This document shows positions 55,849 to 64,000 of a stretch of 64,000 bases of DNA, piece by piece. The notes below the pieces were generated by a model. It was not told the origin of the DNA. It worked only from the letters and a program-made list of their open reading frames with translations, and did no database searches. The position numbers were made by a program, and so were the translations under genes. Source of the DNA: Azospirillum sp. OGB3 (GTDB lineage Bacteria; Pseudomonadota; Alphaproteobacteria; Azospirillales; Azospirillaceae); assembly GCF_014192915.1 (NCBI RefSeq), contig NZ_JACHYN010000009.1, positions 1 to 64,000 of the forward strand, written 5' to 3'. Positions within the stretch are counted from its first letter, which is position 1; each line of letters starts with the position of its first letter.

Positions 55849-56634
55849 TTACTGGGCGGTCCAGCCGCCGTCCATCAACAGGCTGGCGCCGGTCATCTGC
55901 GCCGCCGAGTCGGAGCACAGATAGACCGCCAGCCCACCCAACTCGTCCGGCGTCACGAAGGCGCCGGAGGGCTGCTTGGCGCCGAGCAGTTCCGCCTTTG
56001 CTTGCGGCTCCGGAATGTTTTTGGTCGAGGCGATCGCGTCGATCTGCTTCTGCACCAGCGGAGTCAGCACCCAACCCGGACAGATGGCGTTGCAGGTGAC
56101 GCCGGTGCCCGCCGTCTCCAGCGCCACCGTTTTCGTCAGCCCGACGACGCCGTGCTTGGCCGCGACGTAGGCCGCCTTGTTGACCGACGCGACATGGCCG
56201 TGCACCGAGGCGATGTTGAGGATGCGCCCCCAGCCGCGCCGCTTCATGCCCGGCAGGGCGTGGTGGGTGCCGTGGAAGACGGCGGACAGGTTGAGCGCGA
56301 TCACCGCGTCCCAGCGGTCGGCCGGAAAGTCCTCCACCGGGGCAACGTGCTGGATGCCGGCGTTGTTCACCAGCACGTCGACGGAGCCGAAGGTCTCCTC
56401 CGCGTGGCCGATCAGCGCGGCGATCTCCGCCGGCTTGGACAGGTCGGCGCCGTGATAGCCGACGCGCACGCCGAACTCCGCCGCCAGACCGGCGCGCAGT
56501 TCCTCGATGGCGTCGGCCTCGCCGAAGCCGTTCAGCACCACGTCCGCCCCGGCCCCGGCCAGCGCCCGCGCGATGCCCAAGCCGATCCCGCTGGTCGAGC
56601 CGGTGACCACCGCGACCTTCTGAGTCAAGGTCAT
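55849..56634 (-). CDS. bdhA: 3-hydroxybutyrate dehydrogenase
   Basis: A 261-residue SDR oxidising 3-hydroxybutyrate to acetoacetate with NAD. The sequence matches bacterial BdhA: TGSTSGIGLGIARALA at residues 11-26, NNAGIQHVAPVEDFP near 91, NIASVHGHVASVNKAAYVAAKHG near 140 with the catalytic Ser-Tyr-Lys, and a C-terminal SLLMDGGWTAQ. It lies 68 bases after acetoacetyl-CoA synthetase on the same strand; together they turn 3-hydroxybutyrate into acetoacetyl-CoA. Confidence 0.94.
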   Translation of the reverse strand: MTLTQKVAVVTGSTSGIGLGIARALAGAGADVVLNGFGEADAIEELRAGLAAEFGVRVGYHGADLSKPAEIAALIGHAEETFGSVDVLVNNAGIQHVAPVEDFPADRWDAVIALNLSAVFHGTHHALPGMKRRGWGRILNIASVHGHVASVNKAAYVAAKHGVVGLTKTVALETAGTGVTCNAICPGWVLTPLVQKQIDAIASTKNIPEPQAKAELLGAKQPSGAFVTPDELGGLAVYLCSDSAAQMTGASLLMDGGWTAQ

Positions 56635-56666
56635 GGCTTATCCTCTGCTGTCTTGATGGTTTGGGT

Positions 56667-56692
56667 GCCCTCCCCCCGTCCGGGGAGAGGGC
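56667..56692. repeat. Palindromic repeat, copy G
   Basis: GCCCTCCCCCCG and CGGGGAGAGGGC form a 12-base stem with one mismatch and a TC loop, between acetoacetyl-CoA synthetase and bdhA. Confidence 0.75.
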
Positions 56693-56702
56693 GGAACGGC
56701 GG

Positions 56703-58664
<1,962 letters not shown>

Positions 58665-58712
58665 CGTGCTGATCCTGGTTTTGGCTTTTTGTGTCGTTCG
58701 GTATCGTCGATC

Positions 58713-59699
58713 TTACCGCCGGCCGAAGCGGGCTTGAAGCTCGCCCACGATGCCGCGGCGGAAGACCAGCACGCAGACCACGAAGATCGCGCCGATCACC
58801 ACCGGGACTGGCATGCTGGTGGCCGCCAGATAGCTTTCCAGAGTGACGACGATGGCCGCCCCCACCACCGGGCCGAGCAGCGTGCCCATGCCGCCGAGCA
58901 GCGTCATCAGCACCACCTCGCCGGACATCTGCCACGTCACGTCGGTCAGCGAGGCGAGCTGGAAGACCAGCGCCTTGGTCCCGCCGGCCAAGCCGGCGAG
59001 GCTCGCCGACAACACGAAGGCCAGCAGCTTGTAGCGCTCCGTCCGGTAGCCGAGCGACACGGCGCGCGGCTCGTTCTCGCGGATCGCCTTCAGCACCTGA
59101 CCGAAGGGCGAATGGACCGCGCGCCAGACCACCGCGAAGCCGACCAGGAACACCGCCAGCACGAAGTAGTACATGGACAGCGAGTTGTTCAGGTCGATCA
59201 CCCCGAACAGATGGCCGCGCGGCACCGCCTGGATGCCGTCCTCGCCGCCGGTGAACTTGAGCTGGAGCGCCATGAAGAAGACCATCTGCGACAGCGCCAG
59301 CGTGATCATGGCGAAGTAGATGCCCTGCCGGCGGATCGCCAGCGCACCGAAGGCGAGGCCGAGCAGGGCGGAGAAGCCCATGCCGAGCAGGATGCTGACC
59401 TCCGGCCCCAGCCCCCAGACCTTGGCGGAATGGGCAGTGATGTAGGCGGCCCCGCCGAAGAAGGCCGCGTGGCCGAAGCTCAGCAGCCCGGCGAAGCCGA
59501 TCAGCAGGTTGAAGGCGCAGGCGAACAGCGCGAAGCACAGCACCTTCATCACAAAGACGGGGTACAGCACGAAGGGTGCCGCCAGCGCGATCAGCAGGCC
59601 GATGCCGAGGATAATGGCGTTCCGCGCGGTGTCCTGCCCCGGGCGGCGCAGCGCGATGGTGGTCGTCTGGGTGTCGGTCGTCTTGATTTGGGCGGCCAT
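58713..59699 (-). CDS. Branched-chain-type ABC transporter permease (LivM family)
   Basis: A 328-residue permease with about nine hydrophobic helices. The family motifs FNLLIGFAGLLSFGHAAFFG near residue 64 and the cytoplasmic loop AIRENEPRAVSLGYRTERYK near 210 for ATPase contact are present; GGTKALVFQLASLTD and GGMGTLLGPVVGA complete the LivM pattern. Stop and start of livH and livM are spaced by three bases. The operon context with ketone-body enzymes suggests that the cargo may be a short hydroxy- or oxo-acid and not leucine. Confidence 0.9.
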   Translation of the reverse strand: MAAQIKTTDTQTTTIALRRPGQDTARNAIILGIGLLIALAAPFVLYPVFVMKVLCFALFACAFNLLIGFAGLLSFGHAAFFGGAAYITAHSAKVWGLGPEVSILLGMGFSALLGLAFGALAIRRQGIYFAMITLALSQMVFFMALQLKFTGGEDGIQAVPRGHLFGVIDLNNSLSMYYFVLAVFLVGFAVVWRAVHSPFGQVLKAIRENEPRAVSLGYRTERYKLLAFVLSASLAGLAGGTKALVFQLASLTDVTWQMSGEVVLMTLLGGMGTLLGPVVGAAIVVTLESYLAATSMPVPVVIGAIFVVCVLVFRRGIVGELQARFGRR

Positions 59700-59702
59700 G
59701 GC

Positions 59703-60590
59703 TCAGCGCTCCCGTCCGAAGAGGCCCGCGGGCTTGATGAGAAGGACGATCGCCATCACGACGAACACCACGATGTTGGAGGCCTCGGGGTAGAAGACCT
59801 TGGTCAGGCCCTCCAGCAGCCCCAGCCCCAGGCCGGTGACAATGGCGCCGAGGATGGAGCCCATGCCGCCGATCACCACCACCGCGAAGACGACGATGAT
59901 CAGGTTGGAGCCCATCAGCGGCGACACCTGATAAATGGGTGCCGCCAGCACGCCGGCCAGCCCGGCCAGCGCGACGCCGAAGCCGTAGGTGGCGGTGATC
60001 ATCACCGGCACGTTGATGCCGAAGGCCTGGACCAGCACCGGGTTCTCGGTGGCGGCGCGCAGGTAGGCGCCGAGCCGCGTCCGCTCGATGGCGAACCACG
60101 TCCCGAAACAGACGATCAGAGAGGCGACGACGACCCAGCCGCGGTAGTTGGGCAGGAACATGAAGCCCAGGTTCTGGCCGCCCTTGAGCGCGTCCGGGAT
60201 CGGATAGGGCTGGCCCGACACGCCGTAGAAGTGGCGGAAGGCGCCTTCCATGATCAGGGCGAGGCCGAAGGTCAGCAGCAGGCCGTAGAGATGGTCGAGC
60301 TTGTAGAGCCGCGACAGCATGGTCTTTTCCAGGACCACGCCCAGCAGCCCGACGATCAGCGGCGACAGGCCCAGCGCCCACCAGTAGCCGAGGCCGAGCT
60401 TCGTCAGCAGCAGCCACGCCACGAAGGCGCCGATCATGTAGAGCGCGCCGTGGGCGAAGTTGATGACGTTCAGCATGCCGAAGATGACCGCCAGCCCAAG
60501 GCTGAGCAGCGCGTAGAAGGACCCGTTGATGAGGCCGAGCAGAAGCTGGCCGAACAGGACCTGGGGCGGCACCCCCAGCAAGTCGAACAT
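59703..60590 (-). CDS. Branched-chain-type ABC transporter permease (LivH family)
   Basis: A 295-residue permease with helices from residue 10 on. LivH motifs: LLLGLINGSFYALLSLGLAV, GMLNVINFAHGALYMIGAFV near 35, RTRLGAYLRAATENPVLVQAFGIN near 170 and GGMGSILGAIVTGLGLGLLEG near 240. It works as a pair with the next permease. Confidence 0.91.
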   Translation of the reverse strand: MFDLLGVPPQVLFGQLLLGLINGSFYALLSLGLAVIFGMLNVINFAHGALYMIGAFVAWLLLTKLGLGYWWALGLSPLIVGLLGVVLEKTMLSRLYKLDHLYGLLLTFGLALIMEGAFRHFYGVSGQPYPIPDALKGGQNLGFMFLPNYRGWVVVASLIVCFGTWFAIERTRLGAYLRAATENPVLVQAFGINVPVMITATYGFGVALAGLAGVLAAPIYQVSPLMGSNLIIVVFAVVVIGGMGSILGAIVTGLGLGLLEGLTKVFYPEASNIVVFVVMAIVLLIKPAGLFGRER

Positions 60591-60640
60591 GACCGTCCCT
60601 CCCTGTGTATCGGACTTGTGTTTTTTTTGATTGGGTGCTT

Positions 60641-60700
60641 GGGGTGGGCCCCCACCCTACCCTCCCCCTGCGAAAGCGGGGGGAGGCCGGGAGGGGGGCC
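60641..60700. repeat. Palindromic repeat, copy H
   Basis: GGGTGGG-CC-CCCACCC (60642-60657), then CCTCCCCC/GGGGGAGG (60661-60686) with a CGAAAG-containing loop, and a final GGGAGGGGGGCCC. It lies between the substrate-binding-protein gene and livH, where folded RNA could set their different expression levels. Confidence 0.75.
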
Positions 60701-60712
60701 CGTCTCAGACGC

Positions 60713-61915
60713 TTACTTCACCAGCGTGCAGCCGCTCTTGGCCGGGTCGAGGAACGCCTGCTCGGCCGGGATCGTCTTCACGATCTTGTAATAGTCCCAG
60801 GGGGCCTTGGACTCGCCCGGGGTCTTCACCTGGGCCAGATACATGTCGTGGAACATGCGGCCGTTCGCGGCGATCTTGCCGTTCTTGGTGAACATGTCGG
60901 CGACCGGGGTCTCGCGCATCTTGGCGGCGACCTTGTCCGGATCGTCGGAACCCACCGCCTCGACCGCCTTCAGGTAATGACGGACGGCGGAGTAGACGCC
61001 GGCCTGGACCATGGTCGGCTTGCGACCGGCCTTGGCCTCGAACTTCTTCGTCCACTCGCGGGTCTGCTCGTCCATGTCCCAGTAGAAGCCGGTGGTCAGC
61101 AGCAGGCCCTGGGAGGCCTGGAGGCCCAGCGCGTGGATGTCGCTGATGAACAGCAGCAGGCCGGCGAGGCTCTGGCCCGACTGGGTGATGCCGAACTCCG
61201 ACGCCTGCTTGACGGCGTTGGTGGCGTCGCCGCCCGCGTTGGCGAGGCCGATCACATCGGCCTTCGAGGCCTGGGCCTGGAGCAGGTAGGACGAGAAGTC
61301 GGCGGTGCCCAGCGGATGGCGGACGTTGCCGGCGACCTTGCCGTCGAGCTGCTTGACCATCTTCGAGGTCTCATCCTCCAGCGAGTGGCCGAAGGCGTAG
61401 TCCGCGGTGATGAAGTACCAGTTCTTCTTGCCCTGCTCGACCAGCGCGCGGGCGGTGCCGGCGGCCATGGCGTAGTTGTCGTAGGTCCACTGGAAGCCGT
61501 AGGGGCTGCAGGACTTGCCGCTGAGGTCGGTCGAACCCGGACCGGACATCAGGAAGATGCGCTTCTTGTCCTTGGTGATGCCCTGGACGGCCAGCGCGGC
61601 GGCGGAGTTCGGCACGTCGGCGATGACGTCCACGTTGCCGGCGTCGATCCACTCGCGCGCCGTGTTGGCGGCGATGTCGGCCTTGTTCTGGTGATCGGCG
61701 ACGACGATCTCGATCGGCGCGCCGGCGATCTTGCCGCCGAACTCCTCGGCCGCCAGACGGGCGGCGATGGCCGAGCCTTCGCCGGCGAGGTCGGCGTAGA
61801 TGCCGGACCGGTCGTTCATCACGCCGATCTTGATCACGTTGTTGGAGACCTGGGCATGCGCGGCCCCGGCGGTCAACGCCAGCAGTGCGGTCCCGCAAAG
61901 CAACGTCTTGAGCAT
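60713..61915 (-). CDS. Periplasmic substrate-binding protein of ABC transporter (LivK family)
   Basis: A 400-residue type I periplasmic binding protein. Signal peptide LKTLLCGTALLALTAGAAHA, mature start QVSNNVIKIGVMNDRSGIYADLAGEG. GGKIAGAPIEIVVADHQNKAD and SGPGSTDLSGKSCSPYGFQW near residue 125 are typical for the amide/branched-chain group. The D/G segment FYWDMDEQTREWTKKF appears near 280. ATG 61915 has AAGGGAG at optimal distance. Ligand unknown; operon context suggests a small organic acid. Confidence 0.9.
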   Translation of the reverse strand: MLKTLLCGTALLALTAGAAHAQVSNNVIKIGVMNDRSGIYADLAGEGSAIAARLAAEEFGGKIAGAPIEIVVADHQNKADIAANTAREWIDAGNVDVIADVPNSAAALAVQGITKDKKRIFLMSGPGSTDLSGKSCSPYGFQWTYDNYAMAAGTARALVEQGKKNWYFITADYAFGHSLEDETSKMVKQLDGKVAGNVRHPLGTADFSSYLLQAQASKADVIGLANAGGDATNAVKQASEFGITQSGQSLAGLLLFISDIHALGLQASQGLLLTTGFYWDMDEQTREWTKKFEAKAGRKPTMVQAGVYSAVRHYLKAVEAVGSDDPDKVAAKMRETPVADMFTKNGKIAANGRMFHDMYLAQVKTPGESKAPWDYYKIVKTIPAEQAFLDPAKSGCTLVK

Positions 61916-61973
61916 TTCGAACTCCCTTCGATTGGCTTTGTTTTGAGTGTTTTCGGCAGAGGGGGTGATTTGG

Positions 61974-62688
<715 letters not shown>

Positions 62689-62696
<8 letters not shown>

Positions 62697-63453
62697 GGCC
62701 CACCTCACCCGTGCCCATGTAGGCCTCCATGACCTGCGGGTTGCGCGATACGACGTCGTATGCGCCCTCGGCCAGGATCTCGCCGCGGCGGAGCACGGTG
62801 ATCGTGTCCGACAGGTGGGCGACGACCGACAGGTTGTGCTCCACCATCAGGATGGTGCGGTCGGCGGAGACGCGCTTGATGAGGGCGGCGGTGCCCTCGA
62901 TGTCCTCGTGGCCCATGCCGGCCAGCGGCTCGTCGAGCAGCATCACCTCCGGGTCGAGCGCCAGCGTGGTGGCGATCTCCAAGGCGCGCTTGCGGCCGTA
63001 GGGCAGCTCGGCGGCGGTGTGGCCGGCCCAGGGGGTCAGGTTCACCGCCTCGATCAACTCCTCGGCGCGGGCGTGGAGGTCGTACAGGCTGGCCTCCGGC
63101 TTCCAGAAATGGAAGCTGGTGCCGCGCGGGCGCTGCAGCGCCACGCGGACATTCTCCAGCACGCTGAGGTGCGGGAAGACGGCGGAGATCTGGAAGGAGC
63201 GCACCATGCCAAGCAGCGCCACGTCGGCGGGCTTCATGGCGGTGATGTCGCGCCCCTTGTAGAGGATCTGGCCGCGCGTCGGCGTCAGGAACTTGGTCAA
63301 CAGGTTGAAGACCGTGCTCTTGCCGGCGCCGTTCGGGCCGATCAGCGCATGGATCGTGCCGCGGCGAACCTGGAGGTTCACCTCCTTCACCGCGATGAAG
63401 CCCTTGAACTCTTTCGAGAGTCCGCGCGCCTCAAGAATGATGTCGTCGGCCAT
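62689..63453 (-). CDS. Branched-chain-type ABC transporter ATPase (LivG family)
   Basis: A 254-residue ATPase with Walker A LIGPNGAGKSTVFNLL near residue 38, the LivG-specific MVRSFQISAVFPHLSVLENV near 84, a degenerate signature LPYGRKRALEIATTLA and Walker B VMLLDEPLAGM. The signature has LPYGRKR instead of LSGGxxR, which is usual in LivG. ATG 63453 was chosen; it is the first gene of the operon, with a promoter candidate at 63517-63546. Confidence 0.92.
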
Positions 63454-63882
63454 GGGTGCCGCTTTTCCCTCCCTGTTCGTCCGCGTCGTCTGCCGGTCCG
63501 CGTTTTTGGTTACGCTGGTATAAGCACACGGCATGCCAACCGTCAAGATTTCGGCCAACCTGTTGGAATAGCTTATTTTCCCGAGGAAGCCCGCTGGCGT
63601 CGCATCTCTCCCGGAGTGTCAGCTTTCCAGACAGACTGTACCGATCTTCCGACACACCAACGGCAGGGTGAGCGGAACGTTTCAGGTTCGCCGGGCGCAG
63701 AACGGCGCGGCCCCGCGAACCCGAGGGGCGGACGCTGCCCTGCGGTGAACCACACGGACTCAGGGCGATTTCGCACGGTCACCGCAGCATTCAGCCGCCT
63801 TCCAACGGCTTCCCCTTGCCATCCGTGACGGCTTGGTCCAATTGGTGCGCCGCCGTTCCCGATTCACAGACAGTTCTCGCCC
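63454..63882. other. Divergent intergenic region of livG and dusA (429 bp)
   Basis: No gene supported. It holds the livG promoter candidate (63517-63546) and the upstream part of dusA, with no convincing dusA ribosome site. The remaining sequence, about 63550-63800, shows no clear motif. Confidence 0.45.
63517..63546 (-). promoter_or_regulatory. Candidate promoter of the liv/ketone-body operon
   Basis: On the minus strand TTGACG (63546-63541) is 18 bases from TATACC (63522-63517), about 65 bases before the livG start. Both boxes are near the sigma-70 consensus. Confidence 0.5.
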
Positions 63883-64000
63883 ATGCCCGCCATTGCCCTC
63901 AGCGTTGCACCGATGATGGACTGGACGGACCGCCATTGCCGGACCTTCCATCGCCTGCTGTCGAAGAACACGCTGCTCTACACCGAGATGGTGACCACCG
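63883..64000 (+). CDS. dusA: tRNA-dihydrouridine(20/20a) synthase, 5' part (cut by window end)
   Basis: The first 39 residues are seen: [20 protein letters not shown], then [33 protein letters not shown] and LYTEM are the FMN-binding start of DusA, which reduces uridines 20 and 20a in tRNA D-loops. The gene continues beyond 64000. Confidence 0.88.
   Translation, partial: MPAIALSVAPMMDWTDRHCRTFHRLLSKNTLLYTEMVTT

Overview
This window is a 64 kb piece of a GC-rich (roughly 70 % by eye) alphaproteobacterial chromosome. Gene content and order point to Azospirillum or a close Rhodospirillales relative: hdaA next to an AI-2E-type permease, a CDP-alcohol phosphatidyltransferase and purMN; an aa3 oxidase subunit IV; a PetP-like MarR regulator divergent from ilvE; a FixL-like heme PAS kinase; and 3-hydroxybutyrate/acetoacetyl-CoA genes. 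The assignment rests on family resemblance and not on a database search. Most of the window is housekeeping DNA. There is no tRNA, rRNA, CRISPR array or intact insertion sequence; only a probable transposase tail lies at the left edge.

Left part (1-18 kb): an atypical short-chain dehydrogenase, hdaA, the permease, the phosphatidyltransferase and a DUF2066 protein run leftward, divergent from purM-purN. Then come a 49-residue oxidase subunit, ndk, an ABC-F ATPase coupled to exoD, a PmtA-like methyltransferase, yicC-gmk, rsmA, a hydrolase, a lytic transglycosylase and membrane proteins.

Middle part (18-44 kb): an MHYT/FixL-PAS hybrid kinase, the pdxA-surA-lptG envelope block (without the expected lptD and lptF), pepA-holC, a receiver-kinase preceded by a short coupled leader ORF, an MFS carrier, a DUF2336 protein, uvrB, ilvE with a divergent marR, cspA, a second hybrid kinase, an OmpR-type regulator with its kinase, an HNH protein, an FAD oxidoreductase and several very small proteins.

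Right part (44-64 kb): a 1,884-residue in-frame fusion of maltokinase, TreZ and MalQ is followed by treY. This is a compact trehalose/maltodextrin unit with a candidate EcfG-type (general stress) promoter. A cupin, a single-domain response regulator, hydrophilic mini-proteins and a glutathione transferase follow. Next comes a leftward run of branched-chain-type ABC transporter genes (livG-livF-livK-livH-livM) ending in acetoacetyl-CoA synthetase and 3-hydroxybutyrate dehydrogenase, which suggests uptake and use of ketone-body-type substrates. The window ends inside dusA.

A family of GC-rich palindromic repeats built on CCCTCCCC/GGGGAGGG or CCCTCTCCC/GGGAGAGGG arms sits in at least eight gene junctions. 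In two places it forms multi-hairpin composites, and one copy encodes the C-terminal tail of the trehalose fusion protein.
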